A stretch of DNA of 64,000 nucleotides from Owenweeksia sp048267305. Lineage in GTDB: Bacteria; Bacteroidota; Bacteroidia; Flavobacteriales; Schleiferiaceae. Under the pieces are notes generated by a model. That model made no database searches. It was given only the letters and a program-made list of their open reading frames with translations, and was not told where the DNA came from. The translations under genes were made by a program, and so were the position numbers. Of this stretch, positions 16,080 to 24,994 are shown one piece after another. Every line of letters begins with the position of its first letter. Within the stretch, counting starts at the first letter, position 1. Where the stretch lies: positions 62,001 through 126,000 of the forward strand of contig JBLWXT010000012.1 in NCBI GenBank assembly GCA_048267305.1, given 5' to 3'.

Positions 16080-16943
16080 ATGGCGAACTTAAAGGAACTT
16101 AGAAACAGGATTGTATCAGTATCATCTACCATGCAGATTACTTCTGCCATGAAGATGGTATCTGCTGCCAAGCTAAAGCGCGCGCAGGATGCTATTACAC
16201 AGATGCGTCCCTATGCTCAGAAGCTGGAGGAGATATTGGTTAACCTCAGTGCCTCTTTAGACAGCTCAGAAGGAGTTTACTCCCGTAAGGCTGATAAAGT
16301 TGAAAAAGTACTTTTGGTGGCGATATCCTCAAACAGAGGTTTGGCGGGTGCTTTCAATGCAAATATCATGAAGGCTGTTCTTCGCCAGATGAAGGAGAAT
16401 CCAGGCGTTAAGTATGAGATTTATGGCATTGGTAAAAAGGTATATGACTTAAGCCGTAGAAGAGGATTTACCTTGGCAGGCGAGCGCAATGCCATTTACG
16501 ATGATCTGACATTTGATAACCTGAGCGAAGTTGCTGAAATGCTGATGAAGCGTTTCCGTGATGGTGACTATGATCGCATTGAACTTATCTACAATCAGTT
16601 TAAAAACGCAGCTGTACAGTATGTGCAGGTTGAGGAGTTTTTGCCGGTAAGAGAAGTAAAAGGAGATGTGTCCCAAAGCACAGGTGATTATATTTATGAG
16701 CCTGGTAAAGAAGAAATCCTGGAAGACCTTATTCCTAAGTCATTAAAAACTCAGCTTTTTAAAGCGGTGTTGGATAGTAATGCTTCTGAGCATGGTGCCC
16801 GTATGACGGCTATGCACAAGGCTACGGATAACGCCTCTGAACTTAGAAAGCAATTGAAATTGTCTTACAACAAAGCCCGTCAGGCAGCTATTACCAACGA
16901 AATCCTGGAGATTGTAGGTGGTGCTGAAGCCTTGAAAGGATAA
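16080..16943 (+). CDS. atpG: F0F1 ATP synthase subunit gamma
   Basis: The 287-residue central rotor shaft of F1. The N-terminal coiled coil carries LRNRIVSVSSTMQITSAMKM and MVSAAKLKRAQ, and the C-terminal helix has the family signature ASEHGARMTAMHKATDNA plus NKARQAAITNEILEIVGGAEA. It is the last gene of the operon and is followed by a clear terminator at 16970. Confidence 0.97.
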   Translation: MANLKELRNRIVSVSSTMQITSAMKMVSAAKLKRAQDAITQMRPYAQKLEEILVNLSASLDSSEGVYSRKADKVEKVLLVAISSNRGLAGAFNANIMKAVLRQMKENPGVKYEIYGIGKKVYDLSRRRGFTLAGERNAIYDDLTFDNLSEVAEMLMKRFRDGDYDRIELIYNQFKNAAVQYVQVEEFLPVREVKGDVSQSTGDYIYEPGKEEILEDLIPKSLKTQLFKAVLDSNASEHGARMTAMHKATDNASELRKQLKLSYNKARQAAITNEILEIVGGAEALKG

Positions 16944-16969
16944 GTTAGATTTTAGACACTAGATATTAG

Positions 16970-17004
16970 AACCCTGATTGGCGAAAGCTGATCAGGGTTT
17001 TTTG
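16970..17004 (+). terminator. Intrinsic terminator of the atp operon
   Basis: A 9-bp stem AACCCTGAT / ATCAGGGTT (16970-16978 and 16991-16999) with a 12-nt loop that is followed by TTTTT. It lies 27 nt after the atpG stop. Confidence 0.8.
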
Positions 17005-17056
17005 GTTTAGGGTATATTGTGTTCATCTCTGTGCTAAACCAAATTACATTTGTGAT

Positions 17057-17560
17057 ATGACAAGCACTTTTAATAGCGCACTACTGGAGAAGGATTTTCT
17101 TCTGATCGAAACCCTCGCTCGCCAAATATGGACGCAGCATTACACGCCCATAATTGGAGCCGGGCAGGTGGCTTATATGTTGGAGAAATTTCAAAGTATG
17201 GCCGCCATGCAAAAGCAGGTTGCTGAAGGCTATGAGTATTATTTGGTTTATGATCAGGGAAAGCCTGCCGGCTACTTTTCTTTTCTGCCTGAAAAGGAGG
17301 CTGTATTTTTAAGTAAGATTTACGTTTTGGCCGAAATGCGCGGCAGAGGTATAGGCCGTAAGGCGATGGATTATATACAAAATCAAGCTATAAAGCGCGG
17401 TTTATATTCTATCCGGTTAACCGTAAATAAGTATAATACCAAGAGTATTGAGGCTTACCTTAAAATGGGTTTTGAAAATATAAGACCTGTGGTTTTTGAT
17501 ATTGGCCAGGGCTATATTATGGATGATTTTGAAATGGTAAAAAGGTTAAATCGGGAATAA
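17057..17560 (+). CDS. GNAT family N-acetyltransferase
   Basis: A 167-residue acetyltransferase of the GNAT fold. The acetyl-CoA pyrophosphate loop is AEMRGRGIGRKAMDYI near 93-108, preceded by the strand LSKIYVL. The C-terminal NKYNTKSIEAYLKMGFENIR is the usual substrate-side segment. The acyl acceptor cannot be predicted. It stands alone between the atp terminator and the 3D-domain lipoprotein, 23 nt before the latter, so the two may be co-transcribed. Confidence 0.88.
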   Translation: MTSTFNSALLEKDFLLIETLARQIWTQHYTPIIGAGQVAYMLEKFQSMAAMQKQVAEGYEYYLVYDQGKPAGYFSFLPEKEAVFLSKIYVLAEMRGRGIGRKAMDYIQNQAIKRGLYSIRLTVNKYNTKSIEAYLKMGFENIRPVVFDIGQGYIMDDFEMVKRLNRE

Positions 17561-17583
17561 GGAAAAGAGTATATCTTTAAAAA

Positions 17584-18000
17584 ATGTCTAAACCCACCAT
17601 TGCATTAATAACTATAACGGCCTTTCTTCTGAGTTCATGTCCGGGAGACAGCGAGCCACAAACCCGATACATTACCAAAACCATAGAGGTTTCGGCATCG
17701 GCCTACAATTCCCTCCACTGGCAAACGGAGGGCAACCCCAACATTACGGCCTTTGGCGACACCCTAAAGCCCGGAATGAAGGTTATAGCCGTCTCCAGGG
17801 ATTTATTAGACTCCGGGCTTGTGTACAATAAGCAGATTTCTATAGAAAACCTGCCGGGAATTTATACTGTAAAGGATAAAATGCACAGCAAGCACAGGCG
17901 CAAAATTGATATTTATATGGGCACAAATCTTGACTCGGCAAGAACCTGGGGACGTAAAAAAGTGAAGATTACCTGGATAACCGATACGGTGGTGGAGTAG
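17584..18000 (+). CDS. 3D-domain lipoprotein (double-psi beta-barrel)
   Basis: A 138-residue lipoprotein with lipobox LSSC (Cys at 19). The mature protein is one small domain with the features of the 3D family, named for conserved Asp residues: ASAYNS, TAFGDTLKPGMKVIAVSRDL, IENLPGIYTVKDKMHSK, KIDIYMG and AWG-like ARTWGRKKV. The same fold forms the C-terminal part of MltA lytic transglycosylases, so a periplasmic peptidoglycan or glycan-related role is possible. No catalytic MltA domain is attached. Confidence 0.72.
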   Translation: MSKPTIALITITAFLLSSCPGDSEPQTRYITKTIEVSASAYNSLHWQTEGNPNITAFGDTLKPGMKVIAVSRDLLDSGLVYNKQISIENLPGIYTVKDKMHSKHRRKIDIYMGTNLDSARTWGRKKVKITWITDTVVE

Positions 18001-18069
18001 GAAGTTAAACAAGCGTTAAAGATCGCATCATTCAGAAAAGTTAGCGTTTGCTATCAATAAAAACTTCAT

Positions 18070-18459
18070 TTGAAACTAGCCACATTCACTTTCCGACTTC
18101 CGTATTTCCTAATTGCCATTCTACTTTTTGCTATCGAAGTGGTAATCGCCATCTTCTTTAAGGATGGCTTCATACGCCCTATTCTTGGAGATTTCCTGGT
18201 GGTGATCTTAATTTATTCTTTCCTGATGGCTTTTGTTGTTATGAACAAGTTCAGGTGGGCTCTGGCTGTTTTAGTGTTGGCCTGTTTTATTGAGTTTCTT
18301 CAGTATCTCAACATTATGGCTATGCTGGGTTTAAGCCACAATACTTTTACGCGTATGGTACTGGGTACCACATTTACATGGGAAGATATACTGGCCTATA
18401 CACTAGGTATTGGCTTTGTAATAGGGGTAGAATATTTCAGGGATGGCAAGGGCCAATAA
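18070..18459 (+). CDS. DUF2809 family membrane protein
   Basis: A 129-residue protein with four membrane helices (about 10-28, 36-57, 61-78, 106-122) that resembles the DUF2809 family: charged DGFIRPILGDFLVV after helix 1 and TFTWEDILAYTLGI before the last helix. Translation appears to begin at TTG 18070 since no ATG precedes the first helix. The function of the family is unknown. The stop lies 80 nt before the proposed start of the kinase gene. Confidence 0.72.
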   Translation: MKLATFTFRLPYFLIAILLFAIEVVIAIFFKDGFIRPILGDFLVVILIYSFLMAFVVMNKFRWALAVLVLACFIEFLQYLNIMAMLGLSHNTFTRMVLGTTFTWEDILAYTLGIGFVIGVEYFRDGKGQ

Positions 18460-18539
18460 CAGCGCGATTTTCAAAAAACAGAGATTGTGGAATTTTGGCG
18501 TTAGATTTGATTACCATTGGCTCTATTCAATTTGTTGAT

Positions 18540-19982
18540 TTGAAACACCTCCCGCTTACACTACGCGCCCGTATTTTTATGTCGATGATCCTTATCATCC
18601 TCATATCTTTTTTCCTTACGGGAGCTATCACATTCTATCACTTTAAAAACGCTAATGAGCGATACCACCAGGAGCGGCTCAGGCGTAAGGAGTATGCGGT
18701 TATTGAATCCATAAACTACTTTTTGAGGGAGCAACAAACCATAGATGCCAGCAACGATTCCATTGTGAGCATGTTTGACGATAAAATTTGTGAGCTCTCA
18801 AAAGTAAACAGTATGGACATAAGTATTTACAGCCTTAGCGGGCATATGCTTATTACCAGTAACCCTGTGCTTAGAGATAAAGGATTGGTGCGCGATAGTT
18901 TGGTCAGCACCCTGGTGCGTACTATAAATGAACGGTCGGGACAAGTGGTGGTTAGTAACGACACGAATGGCATGAAATATTTGTCTTCCTATGATCTCAT
19001 CCACAATTTACAGGGCAAGCCATTGGCTATTGTAAACGTACCTTATTTTGATACAGAAGATATTCATCAGCAGGATGTTCAGAATTTTTTGATGCGCCTT
19101 GGGCAGATCTATCTGTTGCTGTTTTTGGTATCCATTCTCATAGCCTACTTTTTGGCTAATTACATTACCGGTTCGCTTAACGCGATTGGCCAAAAATTAA
19201 AGAACATCCGGATAAATGAGCCTAACCCACCCCTGGAGTGGAAGTTTGACGATGAAATAGGAACGCTGGTAAATGAATACAACCGCATGTTGGCAGAGCT
19301 TGAAAAGAGTGCCGCTAAATTGGCTCGTACCGAACGTGAAACCGCCTGGAAGGAAATGGCCAAGCAGGTAGCCCATGAAATTAAGAACCCGCTAACACCC
19401 ATGCGCCTTAGCGTACAGTATCTGGAGAAAACCCTTAAATGTGCTGATAAGGAAAAGCTTTCTGAGTTTACCGAAAGTATGATCAGCCAAATAGACACGC
19501 TAAATAGCATTGCCGATGCCTTTTCGCGTTTTGCCAGCATGCCGGAGATGAAGCCTGAAAAGTTTAACGTGGCAGAGGCCGTGCAAAAAGTAATTGTGCT
19601 CTACCCCGGTTACGATATTAAGCTCACTGGCAGGGATAGTAAATTAGCCATAAAAGGCGATAAGGATCAGTTTGTAAGGGCATTAAATAATTTAATTAAT
19701 AATGCTATACAGGCTATTCCGGAAGGCAGAGAGCCCCATATAGCTTTGCAGGTTGAAAGCAAGGATAAGGAGGTGCTTATTTCCATACGCGATAATGGTG
19801 TAGGCATACCCGAAGAACAAACCGAGAAAATATTTGAGCCTCAGTTTACAACCAAAACCAAAGGCATGGGCCTTGGCTTAGCCATGGTAAAAAATATTGT
19901 AGACGGTTTTAATGGTAGCATATGGCTTACCTCAGAGGTGGGTTGCGGCACAACATTTTACATTTCTCTGCCGGCAGCCTAA
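18540..19982 (+). CDS. NtrY-like sensor histidine kinase
   Basis: A membrane sensor kinase of about 480 residues. Two helices (about 11-34 and 178-202) bracket a periplasmic sensor region; a HAMP domain follows near 203-255 (NAIGQKLKNIR ... EIGTLVNEYNRMLAELE). The phosphoacceptor is the His of AHEIKNPLTPMRLSVQYLEK. The ATPase domain has NLINNAIQAI, DNGVGIPEEQ and KGMGLGLAMVKNIVDG. The open frame extends back to 18378, overlapping the DUF2809 gene; I prefer TTG at 18540 (KHLPLTLRARIF), which places a short basic tail before helix 1. No response regulator adjoins it. Confidence 0.88.
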   Translation: MKHLPLTLRARIFMSMILIILISFFLTGAITFYHFKNANERYHQERLRRKEYAVIESINYFLREQQTIDASNDSIVSMFDDKICELSKVNSMDISIYSLSGHMLITSNPVLRDKGLVRDSLVSTLVRTINERSGQVVVSNDTNGMKYLSSYDLIHNLQGKPLAIVNVPYFDTEDIHQQDVQNFLMRLGQIYLLLFLVSILIAYFLANYITGSLNAIGQKLKNIRINEPNPPLEWKFDDEIGTLVNEYNRMLAELEKSAAKLARTERETAWKEMAKQVAHEIKNPLTPMRLSVQYLEKTLKCADKEKLSEFTESMISQIDTLNSIADAFSRFASMPEMKPEKFNVAEAVQKVIVLYPGYDIKLTGRDSKLAIKGDKDQFVRALNNLINNAIQAIPEGREPHIALQVESKDKEVLISIRDNGVGIPEEQTEKIFEPQFTTKTKGMGLGLAMVKNIVDGFNGSIWLTSEVGCGTTFYISLPAA

Positions 19983-20057
19983 ATGCCTCATTTCCCTTTT
20001 TTATTTTTGAAGCAAATTTCTGTAACCCCTTTTAGTAGAACTCCTAAAATATACTTT

Positions 20058-20753
20058 ATGAAACTTAAAAAGCTTTCTCTAACCTTTGTGGCGCTGTGTT
20101 TGGCCCTAACCGGCTATAGCCAAAATGAGGCAGCAGCGGTAGGCTTTGGTGCCATTGAAGTTACAGGCCAGGCCAGCATAAGCCTTCCGGCAGATTATGC
20201 CGAAATACAAATTGGGAGTAACGTCAGAAATGCCGATGCTGCCGCTGCGCATAAGGAAGCAACTGCTCAAATGGCTAAAGCCATTGAATACCTTAAGAAG
20301 CAAAAGGCCGTATCGGATGTGAAAACCACCAGGGTAAGTCTTAACACCTATTACAAGGGTAGTCGCGGTGAAAATGTGGAATACTCAGCAAGTCAGTCCC
20401 TCTCTTTTTGGTTAAACGACCTGAGTAAGTATGACGAAATTATGTTGGGCCTTATTTCGATTGGCGCAAATAACATCAACAATGTAGTTTTTAAATCATC
20501 TCAATCAGAAAGCGCAAAGAATACTCTACTACAACAAGCGATGCAGGATGCCCGGAAAAAAGCAGAGCTTATGGCTGGGGAATACGGCCAAAAAGTGGGT
20601 CGCGCTATGATGATATCTGACAGAGTAGGGATGGGAAACCCATCGCCTGTGATGGAGTACAAGATGGCTTCATTTGACTCTGCAGGGCCATCAGTAGAGG
20701 GTGGAGCTATTGAAATTTCAACTACAGTAAACGTTCAATTCGCACTTAAATAA
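20058..20753 (+). CDS. SIMPL domain-containing protein (DUF541)
   Basis: A 231-residue secreted protein. The signal peptide MKLKKLSLTFVALCLALTGY ends SQN, so I start at ATG 20058 rather than the in-frame ATG at 19983. The SIMPL domain is seen in IEVTGQASISLPADYAEIQI, the middle YSASQSLSFWLNDLSKYDEI, and ARKKAELMAGEYGQKVGRAM near the end. Such proteins are periplasmic or outer-membrane associated and of poorly defined function. It follows the kinase gene closely and precedes the crotonase by 11 nt. Confidence 0.85.
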   Translation: MKLKKLSLTFVALCLALTGYSQNEAAAVGFGAIEVTGQASISLPADYAEIQIGSNVRNADAAAAHKEATAQMAKAIEYLKKQKAVSDVKTTRVSLNTYYKGSRGENVEYSASQSLSFWLNDLSKYDEIMLGLISIGANNINNVVFKSSQSESAKNTLLQQAMQDARKKAELMAGEYGQKVGRAMMISDRVGMGNPSPVMEYKMASFDSAGPSVEGGAIEISTTVNVQFALK

Positions 20754-20764
20754 AACCAAGCAAT

Positions 20765-21544
20765 ATGTCCTACGAAAACATTCTAGTAAACCACGAAGAT
20801 CAGTATGCGGTGATTACAATCAATCGCCCACGGCAAATGAATGCGCTGAATAAGCAAACCATTGAGGAAATACATAAGGCCTTGGTTAGCTTTTACAGCA
20901 ACAGGGAAGTGAGGGCCGTAATTATTACCGGAGGAGGAGATAAGGCTTTTGTAGCGGGAGCTGATATTAAGGAGTTTTCCGATTTTGATGTGGCTCAAGG
21001 TCAGGAGTTGGCAGCCCGTGGTCAGGAGTTGCTTTTTGATTATGTAGAAAACTTTAGCAAACCTGTAATTGCGGCAATTAATGGTTTTGCCCTTGGCGGA
21101 GGCTTAGAGCTTGCCATGGCTTGCCACATGCGGGTAGCTTCCTATAATGCAAAACTCGGTTTGCCGGAAACGGGTCTGGGTCTTATTCCGGGCTATGGAG
21201 GTACTCAGCGTTTAGCGCGATTGATAGGCCATGGACGAGCTTTTGAGATGATTGCTACCGCAGGTATGATTGATGCCGACAGAGCGCATCAAATGGGCTT
21301 GGTTAATCATGTATTTAGCGCAGATGAGTTGATGGCAAAAACCATTGAACTGGCTCAAAAAATGATCCGCAACTCACCCAATGCATTGCGTAGTGCTATA
21401 AAAAGCATAAATGCAGGACATCAAATAGGTGTTGATGGCTTTAAGGTAGAAATAGAGGAATTCGGCAAATGTTTTGGAACAGAGGATTTCAAGGAGGGTA
21501 CCAGAGCATTTTTAGAGAAGAGAAAGCCTTCTTTTAATGCGTGA
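20765..21544 (+). CDS. Enoyl-CoA hydratase/isomerase family protein
   Basis: A 259-residue crotonase-fold enzyme. The oxyanion-hole segments are FVAGADIKEF and NGFALGGGLELAMAC, and the two catalytic Glu positions of true hydratases are both present (GGGLELA and LPETGLGLIPGYGGTQ). It most likely hydrates trans-2-enoyl-CoA in fatty-acid or amino-acid degradation. The stop overlaps the start of the following esterase gene by 8 nt, so the two are coupled. Confidence 0.93.
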   Translation: MSYENILVNHEDQYAVITINRPRQMNALNKQTIEEIHKALVSFYSNREVRAVIITGGGDKAFVAGADIKEFSDFDVAQGQELAARGQELLFDYVENFSKPVIAAINGFALGGGLELAMACHMRVASYNAKLGLPETGLGLIPGYGGTQRLARLIGHGRAFEMIATAGMIDADRAHQMGLVNHVFSADELMAKTIELAQKMIRNSPNALRSAIKSINAGHQIGVDGFKVEIEEFGKCFGTEDFKEGTRAFLEKRKPSFNA

Positions 21545-22187
21545 TCCACATTATCTGAAAATTGAAAAGAGCGCCCGCTATTTTCTTAGCGGGCCTCTTG
21601 AAAAGGAGTATGATACCATCTGTTTTGCCCTGCATGGCTATGGTCAGCTAGGGCAGTATTTCATTCATAATTTTAAGCATCCGGATTTTGAGCGAACCCT
21701 CTTTATTGCACCGGAGGGCTTGCATCGCTTTTATCTCAATGGTACCAACGGGCGAGTGGGCGCCAGTTGGATGACTAAGGAAGATCGCTTAAAGGATATT
21801 GAGGATTACTGTAATTACCTTGATGAGGTTTATCGCCATTTTGAAGATAAAACATCTACAGCCAAAAGAGTTGGGGTTTTGGGATTTTCGCAGGGCGTGG
21901 CAACTGCTTGCCGCTGGCTTTCAAAATCTACCTATAAATTCGATTTCTTAATAAACTGGGCAGGGGCTTTTCCTCCTGATTTGGATTTAGAGCAGGCCAT
22001 GGGTAAAATGGCCAGGCTACCAGTGCACATGCTCCTGGGTGATGAGGATGAATATATATCCCTTCAGCAATTCAATGATCATGTAGATTTATTGAAAAGT
22101 CAGGGCTATAAAATTGAAACCACCACTTTTAAGGGTACGCACAAAATTTATCAGCACGTGCTGAAAGAGGTTTTTAGAAAGCTATAA
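21537..22187 (+). CDS. Alpha/beta hydrolase (phospholipase/carboxylesterase type)
   Basis: A 216-residue cytoplasmic serine hydrolase. The nucleophile elbow is GVLGFSQGVATA near 109-120, the acid is likely the Asp of LLGDEDEYIS, and the His is in FKGTHKIYQ near the C-terminus. The family includes carboxylesterases with broad substrates. It overlaps the crotonase gene by 8 nt and ends 6 nt into the convergent S4 gene. Confidence 0.85.
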   Translation: MRDPHYLKIEKSARYFLSGPLEKEYDTICFALHGYGQLGQYFIHNFKHPDFERTLFIAPEGLHRFYLNGTNGRVGASWMTKEDRLKDIEDYCNYLDEVYRHFEDKTSTAKRVGVLGFSQGVATACRWLSKSTYKFDFLINWAGAFPPDLDLEQAMGKMARLPVHMLLGDEDEYISLQQFNDHVDLLKSQGYKIETTTFKGTHKIYQHVLKEVFRKL

Positions 22188-22547
22188 CTCGCTAAAATCG
22201 TCCAGATCCCGCCTTTCCTTTTTCGTTGGCCTACCCGTGCCTCGCTCTCGGTTAAAGTTTTGCATCATATTCATAAACTCCAGTTTTTCGAGCTCTTCCG
22301 GGGAAGTTGTGTCAACTATATAGTCATCCACAAGCTTAGCGCCCAGCCGTGATTTTGGTATGTCCTTCACCTTTAGCCTAAAGGTTATTCCTTCTTTTTT
22401 AAACGATATTTCATCGCCAATTTTTACATTTCTCGAAGGTTTGGCGGCTTCATTATCTATACTCACTTTATCTTTTCGTACCGCATCAGTAGCTATGCTT
22501 CGGGTTTTATACTTTCGCACACACCATAAAAATTTATCTAACCTCAT
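22182..22547 (-). CDS. S4 domain RNA-binding protein (Hsp15-like)
   Basis: A 121-residue basic protein with an N-terminal S4 RNA-binding domain: MRLDKFLWCVRKYKTRSIAT, then VRKDKVSIDNEAAKPSRNVK and GDEISF. The C-terminal tail is charged and ends RPTKKERRDLDDFSEL, as in Hsp15 homologues that rescue stalled 50S subunits carrying peptidyl-tRNA. It overlaps the hydrolase stop by 6 nt. Confidence 0.88.
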   Translation of the reverse strand: MRLDKFLWCVRKYKTRSIATDAVRKDKVSIDNEAAKPSRNVKIGDEISFKKEGITFRLKVKDIPKSRLGAKLVDDYIVDTTSPEELEKLEFMNMMQNFNRERGTGRPTKKERRDLDDFSEL

Positions 22548-22672
22548 TTTCAGACTTTCGTTAAGAGTTCAATTTTAAGCAATACTTGTGTATTTTAGCA
22601 GGTAAACCTTACGCCTGCCATATAGTTTTTTAATTTATATGAACTTTGGCGCAGAAACCCCAGGCCTAATTT

Positions 22673-23365
22673 ATGAGTAAACTCAAATGTGTTATAGTTG
22701 ATGACGATGCCCTTTCAAGGGAAATGTTACGTAACTGTATTAATAGTCATAGCGACTTGAAACTTGTTGGCACCTATCACAATGCCCTTGAGGCAAAAAT
22801 GGGCCTTATCAAAAATAATGTGGATTTAGTGTTCTTGGATGTTGAAATGCCTGAGATGACGGGGTTTGAGTTGATGGATAACTTTAAGAACATACCGCAG
22901 GTAGTGATGGTTACCGCAGAAAAAAAGTATGCTTTTGAAGCTTTTCAATACGATGTAACCGATTTTCTCTCAAAACCATTGCAAGCCGAAAGATTTAATA
23001 AGGCTATTACAAAGGTTCTTCTTCTTACCGAAAACCTCTCTAAATCAAACGAGGATCAAAACATTATTATTAAAGCCAATGGAGTGCTTGTAAAAGTTCC
23101 AACGAGCAAGATAGACTATATAGAGGCGATGGGAGATTATATTAAGGTTGTGGTTGGAGAGGAAAGCCATGTGGTGCACAGCACTATGAAGGCCTTTATT
23201 TCCCAGCTGCCGGACGCCTTCCTCAGGGTGCACAAGTCTTTTATTGTAAACCTTGACAAGGTATTGGAGATTGATGATAATTATGTGGTGGGAGACTACT
23301 TTAACCTGCCTGTAAGCCGATCGTATAAAAATGATGTAAAGAGTAAATTTAAGCAGTATTTATAA
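22673..23365 (+). CDS. LytTR family response regulator
   Basis: A 230-residue two-component regulator. The receiver domain (1 to about 120) has the acidic pair VDDDALS, phosphoacceptor Asp in VFLDVEMPEMTGFEL and Lys in DFLSKPL. The C-terminal LytTR DNA-binding domain follows (about 132-228) with KIDYIEAMGDYIKVV and FLRVHKSFIVNLDKV. Upstream (22548-22672) is a 125-nt AT-rich spacer. The gene ends 6 nt inside the convergent histidine kinase gene, so the pair faces tail to tail rather than sharing an operon; whether they are partners is unknown. Confidence 0.93.
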   Translation: MSKLKCVIVDDDALSREMLRNCINSHSDLKLVGTYHNALEAKMGLIKNNVDLVFLDVEMPEMTGFELMDNFKNIPQVVMVTAEKKYAFEAFQYDVTDFLSKPLQAERFNKAITKVLLLTENLSKSNEDQNIIIKANGVLVKVPTSKIDYIEAMGDYIKVVVGEESHVVHSTMKAFISQLPDAFLRVHKSFIVNLDKVLEIDDNYVVGDYFNLPVSRSYKNDVKSKFKQYL

Positions 23366-24679
23366 GCGATACAGCTCCAGATAAAACGTGGTGCCTTCAC
23401 CCACTTTACTTTCTACATTTATTTTTCCACCTATCATTTCCACCTGATTCTTGGTCATAAAAAGACCGATACCCCTGCTCTCCACGTCCTTTTTGTTGTG
23501 AAACGTTTTGTACATCTGGAACATTTTCTGACCATTATCTTTCATGTCAATCCCGATTCCATTGTCACTCACACTTAGCATAACCTTCCCTTCTTCAACA
23601 TAGGATTTTAGCGCGATAATCGGAGGAACTTCATCACGGCTGTATTTTATGGCATTGGATATTAGATTGAGATAAATACTCTCCAGAAAATATCTAGAAT
23701 AGTAAATGGTGGGGTACTCCGAAAAGTCGTGAACAATGGTGGCACCTGATTTTAAAATTTGCTGATTGAGCTGCTTTTTTACCACGATTAACCGCTTCTC
23801 AAGGCTTAGCTCCTCCATTTCCTTTACCAGCTCACGGTAGTCCATCATTATTTTGGAGAGGTCATCCACCATATCAAACAAAACATTTGCCCCTTCCTTG
23901 AAATTCTCCATCAGGGCTTCCTTTTTATCAGGTGTATCCATCCTGTCATAAAGCGACAAAATCATTTTAAGCCCTGCCATCGGAGATCTCAGGTTGTGAG
24001 ATACCATCCTTGCCATGGATTCGAGATGCTGATTGCGGTGGTCTAAAGCGGCATTGGCATTTAACAACTGACGGCTTCGTTGTTTTGAGATTATTCGTTC
24101 CCGCTCATAGTTCTTTTTAAAGAAAAACAAAACAACAGAAAGCAGAATCACCAAGCTTGCCAGTCGCCCATGTCCTTTAAAAGGGAACATCAGCTCGAAT
24201 GATTCTGAATAATTATTTAGAAAAGCTTCTGGCCAGGTGAAGGCTAAATAGTCTACCAGAAAAAGATTGAAAAGAGCAATGGCTATAAACCCGAGGTGAT
24301 CCTTAACCTTCAATATCGTAAGGTCTAAAACAATAATCAGAATGAAAAAGTAATTGGCAGCCGGGGTTTGTACAATACTCCAGCACCAGGCTATATCATT
24401 AAAAATTAAGGTTAGCAATACAAAAATCCGGCTCGATATTACAAAGCGTTGCCTTACGCGCGCCTCGTAGTAAATAAGTAAAAAGACAAGTGAAATAAGG
24501 CTCAGGGAAAGGGGCATCCCAATGGATGAGCCAGTAACTAGTGCACTTACGGCAATAGCTCCACTGAGGATAAAAAAAATAAATGAAGCGGTATTGAAGA
24601 TTTTATGCTCGAGAATAATCCCTTCCCTCCCAGAAATTAAATGGCCTAAACCAAACCGCGATTGATACCCTCCTTCCAC
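23360..24679 (-). CDS. Membrane sensor histidine kinase
   Basis: A kinase of about 439 residues starting at GTG 24679. The N-terminal half has about six membrane helices (residues 29-190) with no periplasmic domain of any size, so it likely senses within the membrane. A coiled segment leads to the phosphoacceptor region MARMVSHNLRSPMAGLKM; Leu replaces the usual Lys after the Asn of HNLRSP, as in many Bacteroidota kinases. The ATPase domain has NLISNAIKYS, VSDNGIGID and SRGIGLFMTKNQVEMIGG. It converges with the LytTR gene, overlapping 6 nt. Confidence 0.9.
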   Translation of the reverse strand: MEGGYQSRFGLGHLISGREGIILEHKIFNTASFIFFILSGAIAVSALVTGSSIGMPLSLSLISLVFLLIYYEARVRQRFVISSRIFVLLTLIFNDIAWCWSIVQTPAANYFFILIIVLDLTILKVKDHLGFIAIALFNLFLVDYLAFTWPEAFLNNYSESFELMFPFKGHGRLASLVILLSVVLFFFKKNYERERIISKQRSRQLLNANAALDHRNQHLESMARMVSHNLRSPMAGLKMILSLYDRMDTPDKKEALMENFKEGANVLFDMVDDLSKIMMDYRELVKEMEELSLEKRLIVVKKQLNQQILKSGATIVHDFSEYPTIYYSRYFLESIYLNLISNAIKYSRDEVPPIIALKSYVEEGKVMLSVSDNGIGIDMKDNGQKMFQMYKTFHNKKDVESRGIGLFMTKNQVEMIGGKINVESKVGEGTTFYLELYRL

Positions 24680-24994
24680 TTGATAAGAATTGCTTTACAA
24701 AGTGTAAATCTAGGGTAAAGGAATGTAACGGAAAAACAAAATATTTTATTGGTAAGTTTCGGAGGTTATTATGTTTGGATTGCGCAGTAATCAGCTTTTT
24801 AGGAAAAATTTACGATTGATAAGCACTCGGATTTTGCTGTGACATAAAAACTAAAGAAAGTAGGGTGTTAGACATGCTGCCGTTGAAATCTTGTAAAAGG
24901 GAGAGCGATCAGCTACGATACAAAATTTGGGATGAATGAGATTTTATCAGCATAAACTTACTAACTTGATGCCATCAACCAACCCAAACATGTT
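24680..24994. other. Intergenic region, no gene seen
   Basis: A 315-nt AT-rich spacer between the divergent kinase and cytochrome genes. It must contain promoters for both, but I find no convincing TAnnTTTG with a -33 partner, no repeat and no RNA structure. Confidence 0.5.
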
